Origin: Dendrophyllia cribrosa
Taxonomy: Eukaryota > Cnidaria > Anthozoa > Scleractinia > Dendrophylliidae
Direction: 5' to 3'
Length of the DNA: 64,000 bases
NCBI GenBank assembly: GCA_024195265.1
Contig: JAJLRJ010000011.1
Span: 5,647,361 to 5,711,360, forward strand
A program made the position numbers and the translations under genes. Below are positions 18,275 to 28,128 of this stretch, in pieces (positions within the stretch are counted from its first letter, which is position 1; every line of letters begins with the position of its first letter). The notes under the pieces are model-generated. The model saw nothing but the letters and a program-made list of their open reading frames with translations, had not been told where the DNA came from and made no database searches.

Positions 18275-18962
18275 ATGAGTTCTGCCAATGTGCTTCCATC
18301 GGCCCCCGAATACAGCGAGACACAACAGCTCTACCCTATGCGTGAGATCACTCAAATTAATGCAGAAGATTTCCGGCTCAAAAAAAATCTCTGACTTGCT
18401 TAAAGAGCTGTCTGACGAAGCCGAGCATTACCGTCAGGTCGCAAAGAAATATAAACGAACCCAAGCCTTAGTTCATTACTCGGCGGTTGGCCTTGGGTCG
18501 CTTTCTGTTGGGCTGTCATCGGGGGCCCTAGCCACTGCATTGACTAGGTTCGGAATTGTTGCAAGTCCAGCACTTGCCGGCGTCGCGACCCTCTGTGGGC
18601 TGTCCTCTGTTGGTTTTACAGCTGCTAACAAACGATTAGAGCGAAAAGTGACTAAGCATGAGAAAATCTATACACTGGCACTGGCTAAACGCAACTCTGT
18701 CAATGAACTGGTCTCAAAGGCTCTGGAAGACAAGAGGATCAGTGATGCAGAATTCACCATAATTACTCGTGAGGTGGAAAAATATCACGAACTCAAAGCT
18801 GCAATCAGGGATGGTGTTAAGTCTAAAAAAAACGTTGGCACTCAAACACAATCGCCAGACCTAGAGAAACTCAAAAACGAACTTCGCAAGGAAGTCAAAC
18901 AAGAGTTTCAAAAAAAGATAAATATTCTTGCCGCCGTATCCAAGTCAGATTTGAGAGATTGA
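18275..18962 (+). pseudogene. PSAP-containing membrane protein, frameshifted at an A8 run
   Basis: The ATG at 18275 (MSSANVLPSAPEYSETQQLY), placed after a TATATATAC motif, opens a frame that stops 40 codons on, at a TGA just after a run of eight A (about 18382-18389). The remaining gene continues in another frame to 18962: a helical region (SDLLKELSDEAEHYRQVAKK), a hydrophobic hairpin (about 60 residues, GLGSLSVGLSSGALATAL and ALAGVATLCGLSS), then charged helices. As with the coiled-coil gene, one A too many explains the break. The PSAP tetrapeptide near the N-terminus resembles ESCRT-recruiting late domains. Confidence 0.7.
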
Positions 18963-19040
18963 ATTCAGGTTTTAACCTACAAATCTTAAGAGATAAATCA
19001 TTTGCACCCAATTGAATACTTAACCCGGCTGTGTACAACC

Positions 19041-19733
19041 ATGGAGAAGTTTGCCAAACAACTGGCTGATGTTCGGTCCTTGGACACTAAAGGCGAATAC
19101 AAAGCCAAACTCGATGAGCTTGATAAAGAATACAAATTTATCCTCCTACGCTCACTCGAAAACTACACAAAAGAAATACGGCGTTCAAACCTGACAGAAC
19201 GTCTTCATATCATCAAGGAGTATCTTTCTCCCGAGGTACAATACCACCCCAACCTACCTTTCACCCTTTTGAATGAAAGGATAAAAGCTTGCCAAAACTG
19301 CAAAAGCAAATTAAACCTCAGGATGTTTTCATCAGAACTTTGCTGTGAGGACTGCGGACTCTTAGAGCCTCTGGATGGTGTGACCTTCGATTACAACGAG
19401 CTCTATGGTGGTGATTACACAATTACCAAAAAAAGAATGACCATCAAACACTACAACTTCAAAAGCTATCTCAACAAACATCTGAAAATTTGTGAACACT
19501 ACGTCTGCTTGTCCAATGATGAAATACAACATGCAAATGATTCTTTCAAATTAATCGAAGAACATCTACCGAAAAGAATCTCTATGCCCTTTGTAGCCCA
19601 CAAAATCTTGGATGCGATAAAATGGCCACAACAGCTTGTCAATTACTTCTTGCTGCAAGTCCCAGAAAAATCAATGTGGAAGCACGAACAAAACTGGAAG
19701 ATCATGCTTGAAAAGATGGATCACGTTGAGTGA
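19041..19733 (+). CDS. zinc-ribbon protein, VLTF3-like late transcription factor candidate
   Basis: 230 aa from the ATG at 19041. An upstream TTG extension is ignored. After a helical N-terminus comes a four-cysteine ribbon (CQNCKSKL...CCEDCGLLE, about residues 80-105). A Tyr/His/Asn-Phe segment (MTIKHYNFKSYLNKHLK) and a helical C-terminal domain follow. This order matches VLTF3-type late transcription factors of poxviruses and other NCLDV as I know them, so a role in late gene expression is proposed. It lacks the TATATATA motif found before the structural genes. The last 13 bases overlap the convergent gene. Confidence 0.55.
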   Translation: MEKFAKQLADVRSLDTKGEYKAKLDELDKEYKFILLRSLENYTKEIRRSNLTERLHIIKEYLSPEVQYHPNLPFTLLNERIKACQNCKSKLNLRMFSSELCCEDCGLLEPLDGVTFDYNELYGGDYTITKKRMTIKHYNFKSYLNKHLKICEHYVCLSNDEIQHANDSFKLIEEHLPKRISMPFVAHKILDAIKWPQQLVNYFLLQVPEKSMWKHEQNWKIMLEKMDHVE

Positions 19734-20155
19734 GCACTGCCATAGAAACTTTCGTGAGCACTTGGTCCGTCATAGTCTTCCTCGTCATCACTTCCGATGC
19801 CTGTATACATAAATGCCCGCTGTATGCATATAGAAGGCGGCATGCCAGGACAAATGGCTCTGTGCATACCCATGTCCACTTCTGGCGAGAAGTGTTCTTG
19901 ACATTCATCACATGTTTGTGAAGTGAATAAACGGAAATGGCAAAGGTGTTTCCAGTGATAATGATTTTTTATTGAAAGGCATACAGATTTCATCCTGTGT
20001 TGATGAAGGGTCCTGGCAGCCAAGTCACGCTGGATACTCCTTTCAACCAGTTCAAGGATGTAATCCTTGATCATGTCTGGTAAGTAGTCCCAATGGGATT
20101 CACCAAAAGACAGCAACCATTTACCGAAGTAGTCTTGATTCTTTGGATTGAATGC
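19721..20155 (-). pseudogene. Cys/His protein, 5'-truncated at a repeat junction
   Basis: The open frame of 144 codons has no ATG near its beginning but already reads as protein there (NPKNQDYFGKWLLSFGESHW). A region with a possible zinc site follows (CDECQEHF...MHRAIC), then an acidic tail (GIGSDDEEDYDG). The upstream TAA at 20156-20158 lies where a dispersed repeat begins (about 20150), so insertion has probably removed the true start. The beginning (WDYLPDMIKDYILEL) looks F-box-like, but this is weak. No TATATATA motif is visible. Confidence 0.55.
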
Positions 20156-20334
20156 TTATACAACAATAAGATGAAGATGAAGATATTAAGTGTATTTTAG
20201 AAGAGAGAATCACCCATAATTACTGGTTTAACGACACAAGGCAATAAAGTTAAAAATATTGGCCCAATTTTTTTAAGGCGCAATCTGTTTCCATTCTGGC
20301 CACCTGCAGTCTAAGACACTTATTTTTACTCTTA
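20150..20334 (+). repeat. dispersed repeat, copy A
   Basis: Shares blocks with 27000-27420 (inverted) and about 52150-52480, for example GGCCCAATTTTTTT, a fragment like CCATTTCCATCCTGGCCATC, and AAGACACTTATTTTTACTC with the first of those. It starts where the preceding gene is cut. Confidence 0.55.
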
Positions 20335-20574
20335 AGTCCCGGCTACACGTTCCAACATCGTGGACGTACAACATTTGTTTGGTTCAACAATGTTAGAACT
20401 TTTAGCATGCCATGTTAGATGATGTCTGATCAACATTTTATGTACGATGAATATTTTGATTTCGATCCAAACATTTTCGATAATGTTAATTGACGTTTAG
20501 CCGCCCGTCCAACATTGTTAAACGATAAATCTTGGACGTGTTATTCAACAATGTTTGAACGTGTAGCCGGGGCT
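20335..20574. mobile_element. MITE with TTA target duplication (PIF/Harbinger-like)
   Basis: TIRs AGTCCCGGCTACACGTTC and its complement with one extra G, flanked by TTA on both sides (20332-20334, 20575-20577). About 240 bp, no ORF. Confidence 0.7.
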
Positions 20575-20630
20575 TTAGAACACTAGTAGAATATTAATTT
20601 GAAACAAAAATGACCATTTAGGCTTTTTAA

Positions 20631-20855
20631 AAGGATAGTATCACGAGGTCGAAACTTGAAAACGTCGGCCCACTTTTCAAGTTTGATTCCGCAAATTCAA
20701 AAAGGCCGTCGAGAAGTGGAGGTATTTGTTGAATCAAAAAATCCGTTTTGATAGCCAAAAGAAAGAAAAAAATCACTTTTAACAGTGATATGTCCAAAAT
20801 TCCGGTGCAAGAATAGTGAACAGTGCCGCACGTGGAACCTCGTGATACTATCCCT
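20631..20855. mobile_element. MITE with TTAA target duplication (piggyBac-like), copy 1
   Basis: TIRs AGGATAGTATCACGAGG, flanked by TTAA. It is the same element as 33358-33580 in the opposite orientation, with very high similarity over about 225 bp. Confidence 0.8.
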
Positions 20856-20862
20856 TTAAAGT

Positions 20863-21959
20863 AACACCAGAAATATGGGAACATAGCCCCGTTAAGGAGG
20901 CTCGACTCAGTTTTTTTTTGTCTATATATGTGTATGTTTGTCTATGTTTTAAAATCAAAATTTCGCAGGTAGACATGCTTCGATTGCCTTCATACTTCAC
21001 CACGTTTATTACATGTGATCAACATTTTATGATTCAGTGGCTTTCAAGCAACAACAGTTACCATAGCAACACCAGTTTATTGCCCTTTGTTTCAAACAAT
21101 GTCGTTTTTCTCAAAATCTAGTCAGACACGTTATAATGAAACTTTCAAATTATATAGTACTGTAGTAACTGCAGAAGACGTTTTGAGAAAATTTATAAGA
21201 CGATTTTTGAGTAAATCAAAATTCATTTTCTAGGGCATGATAGGCAAATAAGTACTAAAGCAAACGATTTTCATTAAAGCAAAATATTTCCAAAATGCCC
21301 TTACATGTTATTTTAAAACAGCCAGCCATTAAAATAATGATTGTCCTTTACTTTGCATACGCATACCTACCACTAGTAGTGCAGGGGAGACCGACACATG
21401 TTGAAAAAACGTTTTTTGACCCCGATACAGCTGCAGCACATGATCTCTAGAAGAGATAAGACAAAAATGCTTGCAATTCCAATTCGCTAATTTTATTGTA
21501 TTTCACCACTATTAAACGGTCGTACTTTAATGGTCAGGAAGAACTTTCATTAGCGCTAAGCAAAGCAAGTGACTTACGTCATGAAATGAAACTACCTGCC
21601 CTAAGTCACATACAACCATACTTAATTTTTTCGTTTCATGTTGAATGTGATGGCGAAACTGTTATTGATGTGGTTTACAACAAAGACGCTTGCTTTACGA
21701 ACAACATTATAAAATCTGATAGCATGAACTTCCTTGAACAAATTACTTTCTATTTTTCATATTTTGCGCTACTGTTGTTGTTATGATCAATTTCGCATTC
21801 TAGTTTAATTTTTGCCATATTTCATGTTACATTTTAGAACACCTCTAATATATATGGATAGGCTTAGCCTAACAGCGGAGCTCACTGAACAGAAAGTTGA
21901 TGATAAGCGTAATTAACTAAAGTGAAAGGTCGGAAGCACAAGAATTAAGATTGACGACA
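20863..21959. other. sequence between MITEs and the right inverted repeat
   Basis: No supported gene. An ORF at 21496-21786 has no recognisable features. This is presumably Polinton flank plus old insertions. Confidence 0.4.
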
Positions 21960-22657
21960 GAGCTATCTTTCAATTTTAGCAATTCTCAAAAACAGTATTA
22001 CGCGACCGTCTGCACAGTACATTTAGACTGTACAAAAGCTCACAAAACAAAAACAACTTTTTCTCGATCTAGAATAACTAGTATGACTAATTTTCGAATG
22101 AAATACACCTGTTGCATATCGAAAATTTCCCGAAAACTGATTTGGAAATAAAAATTGCAAAAAAAATACACAGACATCATTGCATAACGGGCGACGCGTC
22201 AGTGAAGTTAGAGCTATAAAATCCAAGTCTTGTTTTGTTTACATAAAATCGCTTTTCAACCTACCTTATGAATGAACAAACACATAGAAAAGAAAAACAA
22301 AGTCTTCTTTTGATAAATTTATTTAAATGCCATTAGTTTATGTTTAAAAGCAAAACGCGTACCATTAGCGCATCGAGGAGCTGTCCTCGATGAAATTTAA
22401 GATATCAATACGACTGAATTTGAGCACGTTTTATAAACATTTCTCCAAAACTAACGAGAACACAAAAAGGAAGTCAATCACAAATTGATATTAACATAAA
22501 TTACCATCGAAAAATGAAATTTCTTTTGCCTTTAAGTCACTCGGCTGCTTGGAAGAAGAAATATTGCCTCGCATTAATAAAAACGTATGAAGTTCCTCGA
22601 AGCAAGATTTTATCCCTGAAGAATCTTCTTTTTCCACTACAGCGGCTTCTGAGTATC
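21960..22657 (-). repeat. right arm of a long inverted repeat (candidate Polinton TIR)
   Basis: Reverse-complement match to 2505-2845, with about 360 bp of extra sequence (about 22092-22455) inserted in this copy. The minus-strand ORF 22491-22691 carries the same YSEAAVVEK and ISFF words as the left copy, so the repeat contains a protein-like segment. The two arms have diverged visibly, unlike the near-identical TIRs of a recent Polinton. Confidence 0.6.
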
Positions 22658-22689
22658 CCTTAATTACTAATATCCCTGTCTTGAGTAGC

Positions 22690-23320
22690 AATCCGCAAAA
22701 AATGCAGGGAAAAAACGATTTTGCAAAATCGTTGCAAACTCTTGATGTGTTTCAAAATTGCTAAGGTCCCAAATGTTGCGTGACGTCATACGCGCATTTT
22801 TTGCGACGTCATACGCGCCCGCGAGCTAGCCCTGCGCGACGCATACACGAACGGACGCGTCCGCGAAACACTCCGCTAGCCATGACCATGAAAAATGACG
22901 GGCATAGGTTCTATGAGTATGGAGCTGCGCGAGCGGCGAGAGCTCCGCTATAGAGTGGTCAACCTCTATTAAACGGTCAGTTGGCTAATAATTTCCCGAG
23001 GGTGACCGCTTCATAGAGGTTTAACTGTGCTGTTTAAAAATAAAACTAAGATAGATCTCAAATCAGTCAAATGTACATTTCGCTGTACATTTAACTAAAC
23101 TCTGTTTACTCCTATTTTGCGTGTGTGTGCCTTTGTTTGTCTCTGTGCCCGACCTGAAAATGAATAATTTTCTTCCTATTAACTGGCTGCCTGGCATTTT
23201 CGGGTAGCTAGTACACCTATTATCTTTTTTATTCAAAAAATAATTGTAAATACTTATTGTAGGCTCTGGGGGAGAATAAAGTTTGCTGTTGTTCACGTTA
23301 TTGTTGTATAATGCCCTCAC
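22690..23320. other. intron-like sequence without recognised gene
   Basis: Contains CpG-richer words (gacgtcatacgcgc repeated at about 22785 and 22805) and ordinary AT-rich sequence. Nothing else stands out. Confidence 0.4.
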
Positions 23321-23415
23321 CGATGACACTTCATGAAATGTAGTAGCATCATGGCAGATATCAATGCGGCGACAATAAACGCTGCCTCCAGGCTGCCTAA
23401 AATGGAAAAAAGATA
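23321..23415 (-). CDS. internal exon, membrane helix (candidate host gene)
   Basis: A donor (gtgagggc) follows 23321. Two acceptors are possible: ttgacag before 23415, which gives a phase-0 start matching the exon at 25763-25824, or ttttag before 23396, which has the better pyrimidine tract. The encoded stretch is hydrophobic (LEAAFIVAALISAMMLLHF) and ends MKCHR. The frame choice rests on hydrophobicity, since a second frame is also open. Confidence 0.45.
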
Positions 23416-23659
23416 CTGTCAACTCTAAAGATCGCTTTTATTTAACAGGCAACATTGGTGTTCATCGTCCTTCATCAAAATGACGCCTTAAGATATAAAA
23501 TCGGCCATCATCGATTTAACTATTATACCAGGGAGGAACTAACCATCCAATGTGATTCCAATTTGAACCACGAGCACGTGTGTCAAAAGAAATATATTAT
23601 GATAAAATAAACAACTGTGAAGTAGTCAATAAGAAAACAGGAAACTCCTAAATATCAAG

Positions 23660-24009
23660 AGAATTTAGTTTTATCGACTGAGTCGATAAGGTAAATTGAC
23701 CACCGTAAAAAGATTCAAATAGCTGACGTTTCGAGCGCTAGCCCTTCGTCGGAGCGAATCAAGGAATTGTGGGTAGTGTGTGGTTTTATATAGTAAGCGG
23801 TGGAGCTACGCTATTGGTGGAAATTTGGTGACGTGAAAAACAAATTTCCACCAAAAGCGTAGCTCCACCGCTTACTATATAAAACCACACACTACCCACA
23901 ATTCCTTGATTCGCTCCGACGAAGGGCTAGCGCTCGAAACGTCAGCTATTTGAATCTTTTTACGGTGGTCAATTTACCTTATCGACTCAGTCGATAAAAC
24001 TAAATTCTC
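23660..24009. repeat. 350-bp near-perfect palindrome (possible Penelope-type terminal unit)
   Basis: Two arms of about 170 bp match almost exactly around a short centre (about 23835). Each carries the word GACGAAGGGCTAGCGCTCG followed by AAACGTC. This is a motif I know from cnidarian repeats, which I associate with hammerhead-bearing Penelope-like elements. No ORF. Confidence 0.7.
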
Positions 24010-24473
24010 GTGTTTCATCCCCCCACCGACGCAGCACCACAGTTTCTCTAGAAACTAACCCCATTCCTAAATATCAAGTCCTTGGATAAAACGGTTTAAC
24101 CCTTTAGGTTTTTCGTGGATTTTTTCCAAGAGCATTTATTCTTAGCATATGCCATCTTCACTAGCAGTTCTTTTATCTTTGCCGGAGACACATGGTAATG
24201 ACATATGAAGTCATAAGTAGCATGAGTTCAAACCATATGTTTGGATAAAAATGTGTGTTTTCGGGGCCATTGGATGGTGAATTCTTACCTTGAGCCAAGT
24301 GTTTCGAGCAGTTGTGTCGTGTATGTACACAATTGATGAACGCTACCAAAAGTAGCACAATGTTTAATTATATCATATTTTACAACTCAAACAAAAAAAT
24401 ATTTTCATTTCTCGCAACAATAGCATTTTTTATCCTTTCGAAAATGTCAGGCGTAGTTTTTATTCAGAAAAAA

Positions 24474-24870
24474 ATTGCTCACCACAGAGTTCTAGTAGCT
24501 CAGTGGTAGAGCATCAGATTAGATCACGGAGGGTGGGTTCGAATCCCATTTGGATCTCGGAATTTTTTCTGAGTTAAGATGCTATTTCGTTTATGTTTCA
24601 TTTCTTAAAAGACTCACTTAGGAGGTTGGTTGGTTGCATCCTCGTTATGCCTTAATGTGACTGCGCGATGCAGTTATGAGTCATATGTGTTAAGTTATTT
24701 GGCTGTGTGACCGCGCGATGCGGTTCCAGTCAAAGCCCACATTTCACCCTTGCTCGCCACAGATTTCTAGTAGCTCAGTGGTAGAGCATCCGACTAGATC
24801 ACGGACGGTCGCGGGTTCGAATCCCATTTGGATCTCGGAATTTTTTTCTGAGTTAAGATGCTATTTCGTT
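24474..24870 (+). repeat. two tandem tRNA-derived repeat units
   Basis: Two units about 275 bp apart each hold a tRNA-like head: a box A-like TAGCTCAGTGGTAGAGC and a box B GGTTCGAATCCC, ending TTTGGATCTCGG. Both continue with the same tail (gagttaagatgctatttcg). The shared non-tRNA tail and poor acceptor pairing argue for SINE copies over functional tRNA genes. Confidence 0.7.
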
Positions 24871-25303
24871 TATGTTTGTAGTTTTTATTGGGTCCGAAAA
24901 CGTCCGTTTACATACCCGTTAACTTTTCAACTTCTCAACTATCTGAGGGCGATATGAGCATCTCGAACAGCTATATGGCGAAACAATTTGTTGGATGCCC
25001 CTTCTACTTCACACCTACCGAACATAACACCAACGATACCCAAGCAGGCATGATTACCAGCACATTCAGGCTGTGCTTTTCTTTTGTAATAGTCGAAAAC
25101 GGCAAAAAAGACAACACAGATCTGGAAAGCAAAAGAGAGAAAAAAAACATCCTGTTATCTGAATCAAGCAAAAACCTTTCCACACTTTCTACAAACTAAA
25201 TTCTGCAAAAGCCGACACTTAGAATACTAAAACCTCTGAACCTTGAAATATTTTGTTCTTTTAAGACGTAAAATAGTCACGGGTGTCACGGCTGCAACGT
25301 CCC

Positions 25304-25340
<37 letters not shown>

Positions 25341-25762
25341 TTTCTCAATGTTGTGTCAAACTGTTTTAAACATTGCAGGTCGTTACTAGCTTATAGGAAG
25401 AGTTTCGAAAATTGTGTCCAATATTGTAGCGGAAGGGCGTGGGTTCGAATCATCGCTAACCCCCAGCCGGGGGGGGAGGGAAGAGGGTGACATGTTGACT
25501 TTGTTCAACACCTTGTCAGTTTTGGGGCGTTGACATAACGAAACTTTTTCTTTTAATATTATTGTTCAGTAAGGAATTTTTGGGTTCATAGTAAGGAAGA
25601 AACTATGATTGACCCCGAATATTCATAAGCTACGTGTAGTAGGATAGAGCTCTACAATTAAAAGTTGGAGTTTAATCAATAAATCCCTTCAAAATAAAAG
25701 ACGAACTTCGATCCACTTCTAATTACCTCTCTCCCCCCATACCGAAAAAAGTCTACACTTAC
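24871..25762. other. gene-free stretch with a poly-C run
   Basis: A pure C run lies at about 25303-25340. A T-arm-like fragment (gggttcgaatcatcg) is at about 25440. No supported gene. Confidence 0.5.
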
Positions 25763-25824
25763 CTGAAAGAGAATTATTACAGCAACCAACAGAGTAGAAA
25801 TAAATTGCGTCGAAAATTTGAAGT
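25763..25824 (-). CDS. internal exon, membrane helix (candidate host gene)
   Basis: A 62-nt block lies between ttctttcag and gtaagtgtag on the minus strand. In the frame with two leading bases it reads FKFSTQFISTLLVAVIILFQ, a plausible transmembrane helix, and ends at phase 0, matching the longer version of the exon at 23321-23415. Confidence 0.45.
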
Positions 25825-25977
25825 CTGAAAGAACAAACGAAAATTATTAAAGAAGAGCATAATTTTAACAGCTTATCCTTGTTCTCTATCACACCATTTT
25901 ACAAGGTAACAAGCATTTATCTGATGTTTGTTTGTTTTGTGTTAGCGCCACCGTGTCAGAACTTTTTTGGGAGTTAA

Positions 25978-26432
25978 AGTGCCTATCACCTCTAGAAAGT
26001 TATTTTCAGAATCAACCGTATGTACATTGAATAGTTAAATGGTAAAATATTTCTTGTTTTGAACGTCGCGTTTGTGAGTTATAGAGATTTGAATTTACAA
26101 AAAGCTAATTAAATGACGTCAACCCGGGAATTTGCATTATTTCTACGCCAATTTACAATGCACAGTTTACAGCTTGAGGATAATTAATTTGATAAATACT
26201 AAAAATAAACTGTGGATAGTCAATTTATTCGTAAAAAATATTACTTGGAGGTGAAAACAAATAGTTGTGTAATAAATGATTCCCGGGTTGACGTAATCTA
26301 ATTAGCATTTTGTAAATTCAAATCTCTATAACTCACTAACACGACGTTCAAAACAAGAAATATTTTACCATTCAACTATTCAATGTACGTAGAGTTGATT
26401 CTGAAAATAACTTTCTAGGGGTGATAGGCACT
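25978..26432. mobile_element. MITE with TTAA target duplication and long TIRs (piggyBac-like)
   Basis: Ends AGTGCCTATCACC and its approximate complement, flanked by TTAA on both sides (25974-25977, 26433-26436). TIRs of about 160 bp around a unique centre; no ORF. Confidence 0.8.
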
Positions 26433-26513
26433 TTAAAGAGTTTATGTCGCCATTTTAATTGTTATTTTAAAAAAACCAAAAGACATATTTATATCAGTGG
26501 AAACCCCAAAATA

Positions 26514-26952
26514 CAGTACTTACCCGCTTATAAGAACCTAGGTTTTTCCAAGTTAGCCTAAACAGGTTCTTATATAAATGGTGCTTAGTGGAGTTTTAGA
26601 CTATTTAGGTTCTTATTTTTATAAGAAAGATATGATACCAGTGCCTGGTAGAAGGGCGGCATGTATATTAATTTAATGCCAAAACCGGCCTGGCCTTTGG
26701 ACAGTACTGTATGTAGTGTATATATACCAAATTTAGAGATTTTTATAGTATATACATGTTTAAGTTCACTATAGTACTTTTGAGAGTCGTGTCTTTTATC
26801 TTTGCCTGAAGATCTTTAAGGTTCATTTTGCTAAAATAAGAACCTGTTTCAAATTTTAGGCTAAATATGTTCTTATGTAAACAGGGTCTAAATTGATATT
26901 TTGAGGCTAACAGGTTCTTAAATTCTAGGTTCTTATAAGCGGGTAAATACTG
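26514..26952. mobile_element. MITE with TA target duplication (Tc1/mariner-like)
   Basis: Ends CAGTACTTACCCGCTTATAA and CTTATAAGCGGGTAAATACTG, flanked by TA. The word AGGTTCTTAT recurs several times near both ends as subterminal repeats. Confidence 0.75.
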
Positions 26953-26999
26953 TAATGGTCCATTTTACAATTATTCAGTAGTAGTGCTCTCAGAGTAAA

Positions 27000-27420
27000 A
27001 ATAAGTGTCTTGGGGCGCTTACCATTTGTCAGAACTGGCCGACCGGGCCAGTAAATTCGTAAATAGTCATGCCATTTTTTTAACTTACCATCCAGCTAGA
27101 CCAGTCAATTGGTAGAAAGCATGTATTATTTTGATGGAATTGAAGGAACATGTCTTTAAAAAGGTACATTCTGTTCACGAACTAACTGTTCTGGCCGACC
27201 AGTTCTGACAAATGGTAAGCGCCCTATGGGCTGCAGATGGACAGGATGGAAATGGATTGCAACTTTAAAAAAATGGGGCCAATTGTTTCAAGTTTATATT
27301 GCCTGGTGCCTCAGAAAACTCGCGAAAAATCTAATTATGGTTTATTCTCTCTTCGTAAATTTGTTTGATATCTTCCTCTTGGTGTTCTAAAGCATTTTCG
27401 GTGTCTAGCAAATGTACTTA
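27000..27420 (-). repeat. dispersed repeat, copy C
   Basis: Inverted relative to the copies at 20150 and 52150. It also contains a short inner inverted pair (GGGCGCTTACCATTTGTCAG at about 27013 and its partner at about 27203). Confidence 0.5.
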
Positions 27421-28128
27421 GTTTTAGTTTGAACCAGTAATGTAAAAATCCCGATGACAGTAGCTTTTCTAACACTAGCATACCAAACCAGTTGCTAATT
27501 TTAGGTTTATCTCTGAATTGACTCAATCTTGGTTCAAACAACTGAACCCTTATTATCTGGGGTCAACGGTTACGTATTTTGCAGTTATAAATGGAATAAA
27601 ATGTTAACTGACAAACCTGCTCTTGGTTGGTAGATAAAGTAAATGAGCCTCTTGTACCACTTAATGTCCATCACGACCCTGCTAAAAAAATCCGATTTAA
27701 TTTTAATACTTTTATTTCCAGTCTTGTCGAGCAACTTAAGACAATATATCGTAAGCTGCAGAAAATTTCATCAAGTACAATTGGACTGTCTAATGCTGTG
27801 TTCACATCAACACCGAAAAACATGTTTAGAGTAAACATGGTTTCAACCAAACACGTTTCCCGAAAACATTTTTGTAATTTCATTGTTCACATTAGCTGTA
27901 ATTTCCAAACACGTTTCACGCCTGCAGGCATAACCTCGAATAAAATCTTTATAATTACACAACGAACCGAAACAAGCTGTTGTATGATTTTGTGGTTAAT
28001 CTCACATGTCACGCTCTTCTGGAATGAAGGATAATAAAGTATTTAACAAGGAGATAACATTTACTTTTTTTTTATAATGAACAACTTTATTTGAAACAAT
28101 ACATTATTTACATCACAGCATTACAATA

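Larger units (their letters stand above)
2470..22690. mobile_element. Polinton/Maverick-type element (about 20 kb, decaying copy)
   Basis: The segment carries the diagnostic Polinton set: protein-primed family B DNA polymerase, retroviral-type integrase, FtsK/HerA-like packaging ATPase, a double-jelly-roll-type major capsid protein candidate and minor capsid-like proteins. About ten lineage-specific small proteins accompany them. The size fits the 15-20 kb typical of the family. Diverged inverted repeats at 2505-2845 and 21960-22657 are the best candidates for its ends, but I could not define terminal bases or a 6-bp target duplication. Several genes are broken. The right flank between the last gene and the right repeat is filled with MITEs. 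Confidence 0.85.

Noticed and set aside
24485..24840. Two functional tRNA genes
   Set aside because: Box A and B are present, but the units share a non-tRNA tail and the acceptor stems do not pair well, so tRNA-derived repeats are more likely.
27627..28034. 135-aa ORF as a gene
   Set aside because: It crosses the end of a foldback element and has no splice sites or recognisable domain.
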